Source: Lachnospiraceae bacterium
GTDB taxonomy: Bacteria > Bacillota > Clostridia > Lachnospirales > Lachnospiraceae
Assembly (NCBI GenBank): GCA_024690605.1
Contig: JAILOV010000027.1
Location: forward strand, 49,037 to 113,036
DNA length: 64,000 nt
Reading direction: 5' to 3'
The notes under the pieces: generated by a model
What the model was told of the DNA's origin: nothing
Database searches by the model: none
What the model saw: the letters and a program-made list of their open reading frames with translations, nothing else
In this document: piece by piece, positions 43,529 through 52,151 of the stretch
How the letters are laid out: each line of letters starts with the position of its first letter
Numbering within the stretch: position 1 is the stretch's first letter
Made by a program: the position numbers and the translations under genes

Positions 43529-44527
43529 ATGCTGAAGGGAAAATGCCCGCTTGCGGTTGTTTTTATCCTGTGCACGGCGCTTTATGCGCTGACGGGTTTC
43601 CGGTTTACCGCCCTTGAGGGGAGGTCCGACAGCGAAACGGCGGCGATCGCGACGTTTGCGGAAACGGCGCCAGCGAATCCTGCGACGGAGACGGCTGAGG
43701 AACCGGACGGGGAAGCGGCTGCAGCGGCGGATCCAGAGACTGCCGGCGATATCTCCGATGGGGACGACATGAAGATCGCGGCAGGCGGCGAAGAGGAGCA
43801 TGATCCGGAAACGCAGGGCCCGATAACGGAGGTTTCTGAGGGATCGGATCCGGCATCCGCATCCCGGGAACAGCCGGAGGAAGCGCCACATCTGGTCATC
43901 GGAGAGACAGAACCGGACTATTTCCGTGACGCCCTGTTCATCGGCGATTCGAGGACGGTCGGCCTTTATGAATACTGTGAGGAGCTCAGCACACGGGCAA
44001 CCTTCTATGCCAAGGTATCGCTGACGGTGAACAACGCGCTGGACCTTGCTTTTGTTAAAACGGAGGATGGTAAAAAAAGCGTGGATGAACTGCTGGATGA
44101 GAGGCAGTTCGGCAAGATCTATCTGATGCTGGGGCTCAACGAGATCGGAGGCGGCACGGAGGAGAGTTTTGCGGAGGATTACCGGCAGATGCTCGAACGG
44201 ATCCGTGCCAAGCAGCCGGATGCTCTGATCCTGATCCAGAGCATCATGCATGTGACCGGAAAAAAGAGCGCCGGTGACCGCGTGTTCAACAATCCGCGCA
44301 TCAACGCGAGAAATGACGCCATCGCGGCGCTGGCGGATGAGGAGAAGCGGATCTGGTATCTTGACATGAACGAGGCGCTGGATGATGAGGACGGCAATCT
44401 CACCGCATCGCTCTCATTTGATGATGTGCATTTGAAAGCATCTTCCTATGTTTTGTGGTATGATTATCTTCTGAAGCACGCGTTGATCCCCGAGGAGGTT
44501 CGGCATGACCCGTCAGATGATCTTTAA
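43529..44527 (+). CDS. Secreted SGNH/GDSL-type hydrolase or acyltransferase partner
   Basis: The 332-residue protein starts at ATG 43529 (MLKGKCPLAVV) with GGAGAG upstream. It has a signal anchor (residues ~6-24), an acidic Ala/Glu/Pro-rich linker to ~125, and a catalytic domain. Block I is LFIGDSRTVGL (nucleophile Ser), block III is MLGLNEIGGG and block V is DDVHLKAS (Asp and His). All three catalytic residues are visible. Next to the MBOAT gene, it likely transfers or removes O-acyl groups on an envelope polymer. The frame remains open far upstream inside the MBOAT gene, but that is shadow. Confidence 0.83.
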   Translation: MLKGKCPLAVVFILCTALYALTGFRFTALEGRSDSETAAIATFAETAPANPATETAEEPDGEAAAAADPETAGDISDGDDMKIAAGGEEEHDPETQGPITEVSEGSDPASASREQPEEAPHLVIGETEPDYFRDALFIGDSRTVGLYEYCEELSTRATFYAKVSLTVNNALDLAFVKTEDGKKSVDELLDERQFGKIYLMLGLNEIGGGTEESFAEDYRQMLERIRAKQPDALILIQSIMHVTGKKSAGDRVFNNPRINARNDAIAALADEEKRIWYLDMNEALDDEDGNLTASLSFDDVHLKASSYVLWYDYLLKHALIPEEVRHDPSDDL

Positions 44528-44750
44528 AATGGAGCGGACCGGTCTTCTGGATGAAGGAGAGCACGTGACACTGACGGAGGGTGTGCTGCCGAGCTCCTAT
44601 TATTATACGCTGGATGCGGCGCGGGCCCGATCCCTTGCCATGTCGCCCAATGTGCCGTTTACCGAGCGTCTCAGATCAGGCGAGGGGATCGTGCGGTCCA
44701 TTGAGGAAAACGAGCGCGGCTTCTATGTAACGGTAGAGATCGAAGAATAA
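44505..44750 (+). CDS. Small conserved-looking protein of unknown function
   Basis: The 81-residue protein (MTRQMIFKMERTG start) overlaps the SGNH gene by 23 bp in another frame and has a GAGGAGG-like site upstream. It has no membrane segment or known motif. Predicted beta-rich ends (EHVTLTEG, GFYVTVEIEE) flank a helix. Codon use matches the neighbours. An exact dispersed palindrome starts directly after its stop codon. Confidence 0.6.
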   Translation: MTRQMIFKMERTGLLDEGEHVTLTEGVLPSSYYYTLDAARARSLAMSPNVPFTERLRSGEGIVRSIEENERGFYVTVEIEE

Positions 44751-44764
44751 ATAACAATTGTTAT
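44751..44764. repeat. Exact dispersed palindrome before ridA
   Basis: ATAACA-AT-TGTTAT is a full 14-bp perfect palindrome between the previous stop codon and the AAAGGAGAG ribosome site of the next gene. Here it could act as an operator. Confidence 0.8.
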
Positions 44765-44777
44765 CAAAGGAGAGACT

Positions 44778-45167
44778 ATGGGAGCGGATATCAGAACGAT
44801 AGCGACTGACAAAGCACCGGCAGCGATCGGTCCCTATTCGCAGGGAAAGATCGCCGGAGGATTCCTCTTCGCGTCGGGGCAGATCGCGATCGATCCGGCA
44901 ACGGGGGAGATCGCGGGTACGGACATCGTATCGCAGACGGAACGCGTGATGAAGAACATCGGCACGCTGCTGGAAGAGGCCGGCGCGGGCTATGACGCGG
45001 TTGTGAAGACCGGCTGTTTTCTTGCCGACATGAACGACTTCGCGGCATTTAACGAGGTGTACGGGAGATATTTCCCGGAAAAGCCGGCGCGGAGCTGCGT
45101 GGCGGTGAAGACGCTCCCCAAAAACGTGCTCTGTGAAGTGGAGATCATCGCCTGGATCGGGAAATGA
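44778..45167 (+). CDS. ridA: RidA-family enamine/imine deaminase
   Basis: This 129-residue protein is typical of the RidA/YjgF/TdcF family, trimeric enzymes that hydrolyse reactive enamines formed by PLP enzymes. Seen: AIGPYSQG near residue 19, LFASGQIAIDPATGEI, the catalytic-pocket Arg in KPARSCVAVKTLP, and VEIIAW at the end. AAAGGAGAG lies before the ATG. It overlaps the lipoprotein gene that follows by 4 bp. Confidence 0.92.
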   Translation: MGADIRTIATDKAPAAIGPYSQGKIAGGFLFASGQIAIDPATGEIAGTDIVSQTERVMKNIGTLLEEAGAGYDAVVKTGCFLADMNDFAAFNEVYGRYFPEKPARSCVAVKTLPKNVLCEVEIIAWIGK

Positions 45168-46276
45168 AGAAAAGCGCACGTTCGATCATCGCGGGTCTGC
45201 TTGTGATGTGCAGCCTTTCCGGCTGCGGTTTTTCCCTGCCTTTTTTTGAAACGGAGGAAACACCGGCGGATGCCGGCATGACACTGCTCAATTCCCGCGA
45301 ATATCGCGAGGCGCTGGAGCGCTTCCGTACGGCTGCCGCGCAGGGGGAATCCGGAGCGGCGCTCTATCGGGGAATGGGGATCGCGGATTACCATCTCGGG
45401 GAGTACGCGGCGGCGGAGGAGGCATTTGGCAAGGCACTGGCTGCCTGCAAAGGCGTGCCGAATGATCTGGCTTTCGATGTTTCCTATTACCTTGCGGAGA
45501 CTTATCGGACGCAGGGCAAGGAGGCGGAAGCGATCGGTGTCTATGACGCGATCCTGGCGCTGCGGCCCGGGGAGGAAGATGCGCACTATCTGCGCGGCCT
45601 CGCCTGGCTGAAGCAGGGAGATCACGAAAAGGCGGCCGAGGATTTCCGCACGGTGACAGAGCGGCGTCCGCTGCAGTATGACCGTGTGTTCTCGATCTAC
45701 GAAGCGCTTTCGGAAGCCGGCTATGCGCCGGAGGGCGTGCAGATGCTCACGGACATCCTCGCGGAGAACGGGGAGAGCATGACCAACTATGAGCGCGGAC
45801 GGTTTGCCTGGTATATCGGCAGCAAGGAAGATGCCAAATCCTGGCTGGATGAGGCATATAATGACAGTTCGATACGCACGGCTGATAAAATACCGATTGT
45901 TATTTTATTAGGACAAGTCGCGCAGGAGCTCGGTGACGACACCTATGCGATCAGTGTGTACCGGCGGTTCCTGCAGGAGGATCAGTCGCAGGCGAGCATC
46001 TACAACGCACTCGGTGTCTGCGAGATGCGGATGGGCAGTTACAGCGACGCGCTCTCGGACTTCCAGATCGGTCTGGGGTTGGATGACGCGGAACAGAATC
46101 CCGCACTTCTCAGAAACATCGTGGCGGCCTGTGAGTATATGGGTAATTTTGTCATGGCGGCACAGCGGATGGCGGATTACCTGGAACTGATGCCGACCGA
46201 TGAGGAGGCGCGCCGGGAAAACATCTTCCTGACGACGCGTGTGACGCAGTCTCAGACGGAAACGGAGGGAGAGTAA
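45164..46276 (+). CDS. TPR-repeat lipoprotein
   Basis: A lipoprotein signal peptide ends in CSLSGC (lipobox Cys near residue 20), so the mature protein should be lipid-anchored outside the cell. The rest, residues ~35-350, is a run of TPR units (for example YREALERFRTAAAQG and AEEAFGKALAACKG). No enzyme motif is present. The function is unknown, probably assembly or binding of envelope components. One near copy of the dispersed palindrome (45890) makes a local AT-rich island. Confidence 0.83.
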   Translation: MKKSARSIIAGLLVMCSLSGCGFSLPFFETEETPADAGMTLLNSREYREALERFRTAAAQGESGAALYRGMGIADYHLGEYAAAEEAFGKALAACKGVPNDLAFDVSYYLAETYRTQGKEAEAIGVYDAILALRPGEEDAHYLRGLAWLKQGDHEKAAEDFRTVTERRPLQYDRVFSIYEALSEAGYAPEGVQMLTDILAENGESMTNYERGRFAWYIGSKEDAKSWLDEAYNDSSIRTADKIPIVILLGQVAQELGDDTYAISVYRRFLQEDQSQASIYNALGVCEMRMGSYSDALSDFQIGLGLDDAEQNPALLRNIVAACEYMGNFVMAAQRMADYLELMPTDEEARRENIFLTTRVTQSQTETEGE

Positions 46277-47689
46277 ATGGGCGGTTTTTTTGCGGCGGCG
46301 TTGAAGAATGATTGTCTGTTCGATCTGTTTTTCGGGACGGACTATCATTCGCATCTGGGGACGAGACGCGCCGGCATGGCGGTCTACGGCGAGAACGGCT
46401 TTGACCGCTCGATCCACAATATCGAGAATTCGCCTTTCCGCACGAAATTTGAATCCGAGATGAAGGAGATGAAAGGCGGTCTGGGGATCGGCTGCATCTC
46501 CGACTATGAACCGCAGCCGCTGATCGTGCGTTCCCACCACGGGACCTATGCGATCACGACGGTCGGAAAGATCAACAACACCGATGAGCTGGCGAAGAAG
46601 ATCGTCGGGACGGGGACGCATTTCCTGGAAATGAGCGGCGGGACTATCAACGCGACGGAGCTTGTCGCCGCGCTGATCAATCAGAAGGATCATCTGGTGG
46701 AGGGGATCCGCTACGCGCAGGAGGAGATCGACGGTTCCATGACGATCCTTGTGCTCACACCACAGGGGATCTACGCGGCGAGAGACCGTCTCGGCCGGAC
46801 GCCGGTGATCATCGGGAAGAAGGAGGAGGGTTACTGCGCTTCCTTTGAATCCTTTGCCTATCTGAACCTCGGCTATACCACCGAGCGGGAGCTTGGCCCG
46901 GGGGAGATCGTCGTGCTGACGCCGGAAGCGGTGACGACGCTCGTCAAACCGGGGAGCGACATGAAGATCTGCACGTTCCTGTGGGTCTATTACGGCTATC
47001 CGTCCTCTTTCTATGAGGGGGTGTCCGTTGAGGAGATGCGCTACCGCTGCGGAGCGAGCATTGCAAAGCGCGATGCGTTTGGCAGCGATGATGCCGACAT
47101 CACCGCGGGGGTGCCGGATTCCGGTACGGCTCACGCGATCGGCTATGCCAACGAATCCGGGATCCCGTTTTCAAGACCGTTCATCAAATATACACCGACC
47201 TGGCCGCGCTCCTTCATGCCGACGATCCAGGAAAAACGCAATCTCATCGCACGGATGAAGCTTTTGCCCGTTCATGAGCTGATCGACGGTAAGCGGATCC
47301 TCCTGATCGACGATTCCATCGTCCGCGGGACGCAGCTGCGCGAGACAACGGAGTTCCTTTATCAGAGCGGTGCCAGAGAGGTTCATGTCCGGCCCGCATG
47401 TCCACCGATCCTCTTCGGCTGCAAGTACATCAATTTCTCCCGCTCGACGTCAGAGATGGAACTGATCGCAAGACGGGTGATCCTCGAGGAGGAGGGACAG
47501 CAGGTGGAGCGCGCGGTGCTCACCGACTATGCCGACCCGGATTCGGATCGCTACCGCAGGATGCTGGAGAGGATCCGCGAACAACTGGGCTTCACCACGC
47601 TTTCCTATAATCGGCTGGATGACATGCTGGACGCCGTCGGGATCGGCAGGGACAAACTGTGCACCTATTGCTGGGACGGCAGGGAATGA
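46277..47689 (+). CDS. purF: Amidophosphoribosyltransferase-like protein lacking the N-terminal catalytic Cys
   Basis: PurF makes phosphoribosylamine from PRPP and glutamine. The 470-residue protein follows the PurF layout: GTDYHSHLGTRRAGMAVYG in the glutaminase half and the PRPP loop ILLIDDSIVRGTQ at ~341 in the transferase half, with YTPTWPRSF and CPPILFGC. Normal PurF begins (M)CGIxG with Cys as the glutaminase nucleophile; here the protein begins MGGFF, with Gly in that position. No upstream in-frame start would supply a Cys. It may use free ammonia or have another role. Its position with purE-M-N-D supports purine synthesis. Confidence 0.85.
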   Translation: MGGFFAAALKNDCLFDLFFGTDYHSHLGTRRAGMAVYGENGFDRSIHNIENSPFRTKFESEMKEMKGGLGIGCISDYEPQPLIVRSHHGTYAITTVGKINNTDELAKKIVGTGTHFLEMSGGTINATELVAALINQKDHLVEGIRYAQEEIDGSMTILVLTPQGIYAARDRLGRTPVIIGKKEEGYCASFESFAYLNLGYTTERELGPGEIVVLTPEAVTTLVKPGSDMKICTFLWVYYGYPSSFYEGVSVEEMRYRCGASIAKRDAFGSDDADITAGVPDSGTAHAIGYANESGIPFSRPFIKYTPTWPRSFMPTIQEKRNLIARMKLLPVHELIDGKRILLIDDSIVRGTQLRETTEFLYQSGAREVHVRPACPPILFGCKYINFSRSTSEMELIARRVILEEEGQQVERAVLTDYADPDSDRYRRMLERIREQLGFTTLSYNRLDDMLDAVGIGRDKLCTYCWDGRE

Positions 47690-47717
47690 GGGACGCAGAA
47701 CACACGGAGGACTCTGT

Positions 47718-48653
47718 ATGATCAGTAAGCTGAATGAGGCGATCCTGCGCACCGAAGCGCCTGTTGTTGTCGGGCTGGATCCGAATCTGAAGTTCATCCC
47801 GGACGCGGTCAGGGAGCAGGCATTCGCTGCGTACGGCGAGACGGCGGAGGGTGCTGCGGAGGCCTTTCGGATCTTTAATTTCGCGATCATCGACGCGATC
47901 GCCGATCTGGTGCCGGCGGTCAAGCCGCAGATCGCGATGTACGAGCAGTTCGGGCTTCCGGGTCTTGCCGTGTTTGACAGGACAGTGAAATACGCGCAGG
48001 AAAAAGGACTCATCGTTATCGGTGACGTGAAGCGCGGTGACATCGGTTCGACTTCGGAATCCTATGCGCGCGGCCACCTGGGGGCAACACAGGTCGGGGA
48101 CACATCCGTGCGCGGTTTTGACGAGGATTTTGTGACCGTCAATCCCTATCTGGGAAGCGACGGTGTGAAGCCTTTTGTAGAGGTCGCGAAAAACGAGGAC
48201 AAGGGCATTTTTGTGCTGGTCAAGACTTCCAATCCGTCAAGCGGCGAGTTGCAGGACCTCATGGTCCGCGATGCCGGCGGCAGGGAACGGCCGCTCTACG
48301 AGGTCGTGGGCGGACTGGTCGACGCCTGGGGCGCGGAGTGCATGGACGGTGACTACAGCAACGTCGGCGCGGTGGTCGGGGCGACTTATCCCGAACAGGG
48401 CAGGATCCTGCGCGAGATCATGCCGCACGCGGTCATTCTGGTACCGGGATACGGCGCACAGGGTGGAAAGGGATCGGATCTGAAGCACTTTTTCCATCCC
48501 GGCGGACTGGGGGCGATCGTCAATTCCTCCCGCGGTATCATCGCCGCCTGGAAGGAGGAGCGCTACGCGTCCTATGGCGCCGCGGGATTTGCGGAAGCGT
48601 CCCGCGCGGCGGTTCTGGCGATGAAGGAAGACCTGCGGCAGGCCTGGGCATAG
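47718..48653 (+). CDS. pyrF: Orotidine 5'-phosphate decarboxylase
   Basis: Final step of UMP synthesis. The 311-residue length and sequence (VVGLDPN near residue 20, VIGDVKRGDIGST at ~101 with the catalytic Lys/Asp set, TVNPYLGSDGVKPF, VPGYGAQGG, IVNSSRGI) fit the longer group 2 PyrF form. ATG 47718 has CGGAGG at 47705-47710. The frame is open further upstream inside purF, but that part is shadow. Confidence 0.95.
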   Translation: MISKLNEAILRTEAPVVVGLDPNLKFIPDAVREQAFAAYGETAEGAAEAFRIFNFAIIDAIADLVPAVKPQIAMYEQFGLPGLAVFDRTVKYAQEKGLIVIGDVKRGDIGSTSESYARGHLGATQVGDTSVRGFDEDFVTVNPYLGSDGVKPFVEVAKNEDKGIFVLVKTSNPSSGELQDLMVRDAGGRERPLYEVVGGLVDAWGAECMDGDYSNVGAVVGATYPEQGRILREIMPHAVILVPGYGAQGGKGSDLKHFFHPGGLGAIVNSSRGIIAAWKEERYASYGAAGFAEASRAAVLAMKEDLRQAWA

Positions 48654-48727
48654 GGTGTGACGCCGGCACAAAGGCGCACGGCGGGATCCTGCCGGCCCGA
48701 GCCGGCGGAGATCAGAGAGGGGTTCGT

Positions 48728-49405
48728 ATGGAACAGTACAAAGAGGATTTTATCCGTTTTATGGTGGAAAGCGATGTCCTGAAATTCGGTGATTTCACGC
48801 TCAAAAGCGGGAGGAGATCGCCGTTTTTCATGAACGCGGGTGCCTACAACACCGGAAAGCAGCTGAGAAAGCTGGGCGAGGCCTATGCGCATGCGATCCA
48901 TGACCGATTCGGCCTGGATTTTGATGTGATCTTCGGACCTGCCTACAAGGGGATTCCGCTGGCCGTTGTCGCGGCGGAGGCGATCGGCGATCTTTACGGC
49001 AAAGAGGTGCGGTACTGCGCGAACCGTAAGGAGGAAAAGGATCACGGGGACAAGGGGGCGCTGCTGGGCGCTTCTCTGAAGGATGGCGATCGCGTGCTGA
49101 TCATCGAGGACGTGACGACCTCGGGCAAATCGATCGAGGAGACCGTGCCGATCCTGCGCGCGCAGGCAGATGTTGAGATCATCGGACTGATCGTCTCGCT
49201 CAATCGTGAGGAACGCGGTCTTCACAGCACGCTTGCGGCACTTGACGAGATCCGCGAGAACTGGGGATTTCCGGCACAGGCGATCGTCACGATGCATGAG
49301 GTGGTGGAGACGCTCCACAACAGGGAGATCGAGGGGCGTGTCGTGATCGATGACGCGATGAAGGCGGCGATCGACGCCTATTACGGCGAATACGGCGCGG
49401 CATAG
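48728..49405 (+). CDS. pyrE: Orotate phosphoribosyltransferase
   Basis: Adds ribose-phosphate from PRPP to orotate. The 225-residue protein shows FTLKSGRRSPFFMNAG at the start, VIFGPAYKGIPLA, NRKEEKDHG in the flexible catalytic loop and the PRPP motif VLIIEDVTTSGKSI. It directly follows pyrF with a 74-bp gap containing a GC-rich inverted repeat (GCCGGC-CCGA-GCCGGC). GAGAGG precedes the ATG. The other pyr genes are not in this window. Confidence 0.96.
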   Translation: MEQYKEDFIRFMVESDVLKFGDFTLKSGRRSPFFMNAGAYNTGKQLRKLGEAYAHAIHDRFGLDFDVIFGPAYKGIPLAVVAAEAIGDLYGKEVRYCANRKEEKDHGDKGALLGASLKDGDRVLIIEDVTTSGKSIEETVPILRAQADVEIIGLIVSLNREERGLHSTLAALDEIRENWGFPAQAIVTMHEVVETLHNREIEGRVVIDDAMKAAIDAYYGEYGAA

Positions 49406-49422
49406 GGATCTGAGGAGGAGAT

Positions 49423-49575
49423 ATGGAGGAGAAGCAGTACAGGCTGATGGGACGCTCGGGTGCACTGGCGATGGCGTTCGGGATCGTGACAGTGGTGTTC
49501 GGCATCACCTGTGGCGTGATCATGATCGTCGAAGGCGCCAGGCTTCTGGTGAGCAGAAGCAAGATCCTGTTCTGA
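49423..49575 (+). CDS. 50-residue single-pass membrane protein
   Basis: ATG 49423 has a very strong GAGGAGGAG site at 49412-49420 and encodes MEEKQYRLMGRSG followed by one hydrophobic helix (residues ~14-36) and a basic tail (VSRSKILF). It ends at TGA 49573. It is co-directional with, and 1 bp from, another small membrane protein gene. I recognise no family, but the ribosome site, codon use and operon position make it likely real. Confidence 0.65.
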   Translation: MEEKQYRLMGRSGALAMAFGIVTVVFGITCGVIMIVEGARLLVSRSKILF

Positions 49576-49576
49576 T

Positions 49577-49918
49577 TTGCGCTCGATCCGTTTAAAACGA
49601 AACCGTCGCGCCGACCGCTTCATGTTTACCGACAAGCGGCACAGCAAGCGGGGCATTTTTTCCTGCGTGCTGGGCGGCTGCGGTCTCGCGGCTCTTCTGT
49701 TCAGTGTGGAACAGGTGTATGTCTCGGGGGGCAGGGTGCAGACGGCGCAGACGATCTCGCTGGCGCTGTCTCTGCTGTACGGCGCGGCCGGTCTGACATT
49801 GGGAATCTGGATGCTCGCCCGGGGAGACACGTTTCGGCTGTTTCCGGCGCTTGGTGTGTTCCTGAACACGCTTTTGCTGCTAGGGCTTGCCGGTGTGTTG
49901 TTTCTGGGCTTGACTTGA
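49577..49918 (+). CDS. DUF6142-like small membrane protein
   Basis: The frame opens with TTG 49577; ATG 49622 is the alternative start and gives MFTDKRHSKRG, the usual opening of a small Clostridia membrane family (DUF6142, by recollection). Three hydrophobic helices follow the FTDKRHSKRG motif. The function is unknown. The N-terminal 15 residues from the TTG are Arg-rich and may not be translated. An exact dispersed palindrome starts 4 bp after the stop. Confidence 0.65.
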   Translation: MRSIRLKRNRRADRFMFTDKRHSKRGIFSCVLGGCGLAALLFSVEQVYVSGGRVQTAQTISLALSLLYGAAGLTLGIWMLARGDTFRLFPALGVFLNTLLLLGLAGVLFLGLT

Positions 49919-49921
49919 ATC

Positions 49922-49935
49922 ATATCATTTGATAT
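49922..49935. repeat. Exact dispersed palindrome before purE
   Basis: ATATCA-TT-TGATAT, identical over 16 bases to the copy at 21450, stands 41 bp before the purE start codon in a short AT-rich gap. Confidence 0.8.
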
Positions 49936-49975
49936 TGTATAGAGTGGGTGTGTGCCCACGGAAAAGGAGAGGACA

Positions 49976-50485
49976 ATGCCGCAGGTAGGGATAGTGATGG
50001 GGTCCGATTCGGATATACCGGTGATGGCCAAGGCCGCACGGATCCTGGATAAGCTGGGCGTAAGCTATGACATGCGCATCATTTCAGCGCATCGCGAGCC
50101 GGACGCTTTTTTTGCGTATGCGAAGGGAGCCGAAGAGGCCGGCTACAAGGTCATCATCGCGGGTGCCGGCATGGCGGCGCATCTGCCGGGAATGTGCGCG
50201 GCAATCTTTCCGCTGCCGGTGATCGGTGTTCCGATGAAGACAACGGCGTTGGGCGGTCGGGATTCTCTCTATTCGATCGTGCAGATGCCTTCCGGGATCC
50301 CGGTGGCGACGGTGGCGATCGACGGTGCCGAGAACGCCGGCATTCTGGCGGCAAAGATCCTTGCCGTCGGTGATCCCGAACTGCTGCAGCGGCTGAAAAA
50401 GCACAGCGCGGAGATGAAGGAGGCGGTCGAACTCAAGGATGCCCGCCTGCAGGGAGCCGGTTTCGAGGCATACATGAAAGGATGA
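49976..50485 (+). CDS. purE: N5-carboxyaminoimidazole ribonucleotide mutase
   Basis: The 169-residue protein has GSDSD near the start, [17 protein letters not shown] and [19 protein letters not shown], placing it in the class I PurE group, which rearranges N5-CAIR to CAIR. Class I PurE normally works with PurK, which is not in this window. ATG 49976 (MPQVGIVMG) has GGAGAGG at 49965-49971. An in-frame GTG at 49952 is less likely. It starts the tight purE-M-N-D run. Confidence 0.96.
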   Translation: MPQVGIVMGSDSDIPVMAKAARILDKLGVSYDMRIISAHREPDAFFAYAKGAEEAGYKVIIAGAGMAAHLPGMCAAIFPLPVIGVPMKTTALGGRDSLYSIVQMPSGIPVATVAIDGAENAGILAAKILAVGDPELLQRLKKHSAEMKEAVELKDARLQGAGFEAYMKG

Positions 50486-50493
50486 GGGAAGAA

Positions 50494-51522
50494 ATGGACT
50501 ATAAGAAGGCAGGCGTTGATATCGAAGCGGGCTATGAGTCCGTCGAGCGGATCAAATCCCATGTAAAGAGCACGATGCGCCCCGAGGTTCTCGGCGGACT
50601 GGGCGGATTTTCCGGTGCCTTTTCGGCAGCGGCACTCAAGAGCTATGAGGAACCGGTGCTCCTGTCCGGGACGGACGGGGTCGGCACGAAGCTTGAACTT
50701 GCGTTCCTGATGGACCGGCATGACACGATCGGGATCGACTGCGTGGCGATGTGCGTCAACGATGTTGCCTGCGCGGGCGGCGAACCGCTGTTCTTTCTTG
50801 ATTATATCGCCTGCGGGAAAAATGAGCCGGCGAAGATCGAGACCATCGTCGCGGGTGTGGCCGAGGGTTGCCGTCAGGCGGGCTGCGCGCTGATCGGCGG
50901 CGAAACGGCGGAGCATCCGGGTCTGATGCCCGAGCAGGAATATGATCTGGCCGGGTTCACGGTGGGTGTTGTGGAGAAGCGCGATCTGATCGACGGTTCC
51001 TCCATCCGTCCCGGGGATGCCCTGATCGGCGTCTTCTCGAGCGGTGTGCACTCCAACGGGTTTTCCCTGATCCGCAAGGTGTTCCCGATGACAAGGGAAA
51101 GGCTTCTGACCGCCGAGGAGCGGCTGGGGGGAAAAACACTCGGCGAGGTGTTGCTCGCGCCGACAAAGATCTATGTAAAGATGTTAAAGACGCTGAAGGA
51201 GCATGGCGTAGCCGTCAAGGGCATGAGCCACATCACCGGTGGCGGCTTTTATGAGAATATCCCGCGGATGCTGCCGGACGGATGTCTCGCGCAGGTGAAG
51301 AAGGACAGTTATACCGTGCCGGAGATCTTCCGCATGATCGCGGAAGCCGGCGGGGTGGAGGAACAGGTGATGTACAACACCTACAATATGGGCGTCGGCA
51401 TGGTGCTCGCGGTGGACGCGGCTGATGCGGACAGGGCGCTTGCGGCAGTCAGAGCCTCCGGCGAGGACGGCGCGCTGATCGGTCATGTCGAGGCCGGTGA
51501 AAGAGGAGTCGAGCTGTGCTGA
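50494..51522 (+). CDS. purM: Phosphoribosylformylglycinamidine cyclo-ligase
   Basis: Makes AIR from FGAM with ATP. The 342-residue protein has [15 protein letters not shown] at the start, [42 protein letters not shown] and MSHITGGGF, all standard PurM positions. ATG 50494 is preceded by GAGG at 6-bp spacing. ATG 50482, overlapping the purE stop, is an alternative with a poor ribosome site. It overlaps purN by 7 bp. Confidence 0.96.
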   Translation: MDYKKAGVDIEAGYESVERIKSHVKSTMRPEVLGGLGGFSGAFSAAALKSYEEPVLLSGTDGVGTKLELAFLMDRHDTIGIDCVAMCVNDVACAGGEPLFFLDYIACGKNEPAKIETIVAGVAEGCRQAGCALIGGETAEHPGLMPEQEYDLAGFTVGVVEKRDLIDGSSIRPGDALIGVFSSGVHSNGFSLIRKVFPMTRERLLTAEERLGGKTLGEVLLAPTKIYVKMLKTLKEHGVAVKGMSHITGGGFYENIPRMLPDGCLAQVKKDSYTVPEIFRMIAEAGGVEEQVMYNTYNMGVGMVLAVDAADADRALAAVRASGEDGALIGHVEAGERGVELC

Positions 51523-52151
51523 AGATCGTGGTGCTGGTCTCCGGCGGCGGAACCAATCTGCAGGCGATCATCAATCGCGCGGCGGACGGTTCCCTCGGAG
51601 ATATTAAAATAACATCTGTTATTTCAAATAATCCCGGCGTCAAAGCGCTGGACAGGGCTGCACAGGCGGGGATCCCCGCCGAGGTTGTCTGCCCCAGAGA
51701 TTACGCGGACCGCGCGGCCTTTAATGATGCACTGCTGCAGACGGTACGGAAGACGGAACCGGACCTGGTAGTGCTCGCGGGCTTTCTGGTTGCGATCCCG
51801 CCCGCGATGGTGCAGGCGTTTCCGAACCGGATCATCAACATTCACCCGTCTCTGATCCCCGCATTCTGCGGAAAGGGATTCTATGGGCTCAAGGTGCATG
51901 AGGCGGTGCTCGCCCGCGGGGTCAGGGTGACCGGGGCGACGGTGCATTTTGTTGACGAGGGGACCGATACGGGACCGATCCTGCTGCAGCAGGCGGTCCG
52001 TGTGGAAGCGAATGACACGCCGGAAATCCTGCAGCGGCGTGTGATGGAAGAGGCGGAATGGGTGATCCTGCCGCAGGCGATCAGTCTGATCGCGCGCGGT
52101 CTTGTGACGGTCAGAGACGGCCGCGCGATCATCGGAGAGGACGAAAAATGA
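51516..52151 (+). CDS. purN: Phosphoribosylglycinamide formyltransferase
   Basis: Transfers formyl from 10-formyl-THF to GAR. The 211-residue protein starts with GTG 51516 (GAGGAG upstream). Seen: VSGGGTNLQ for phosphate binding, VISNNPG with the catalytic Asn region, [10 protein letters not shown] with the catalytic His, and DEGTDTGPI with the catalytic Asp. It overlaps purM by 7 bp and purD by 4 bp. An exact dispersed palindrome lies inside it, coding for [10 protein letters not shown] with unusually AT-rich codons. Confidence 0.95.
   Translation: MLKIVVLVSGGGTNLQAIINRAADGSLGDIKITSVISNNPGVKALDRAAQAGIPAEVVCPRDYADRAAFNDALLQTVRKTEPDLVVLAGFLVAIPPAMVQAFPNRIINIHPSLIPAFCGKGFYGLKVHEAVLARGVRVTGATVHFVDEGTDTGPILLQQAVRVEANDTPEILQRRVMEEAEWVILPQAISLIARGLVTVRDGRAIIGEDEK
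51609..51622. repeat. Exact dispersed palindrome in purN
   Basis: ATAACA-TC-TGTTAT within purN, the last copy found before the window end. Confidence 0.8.
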
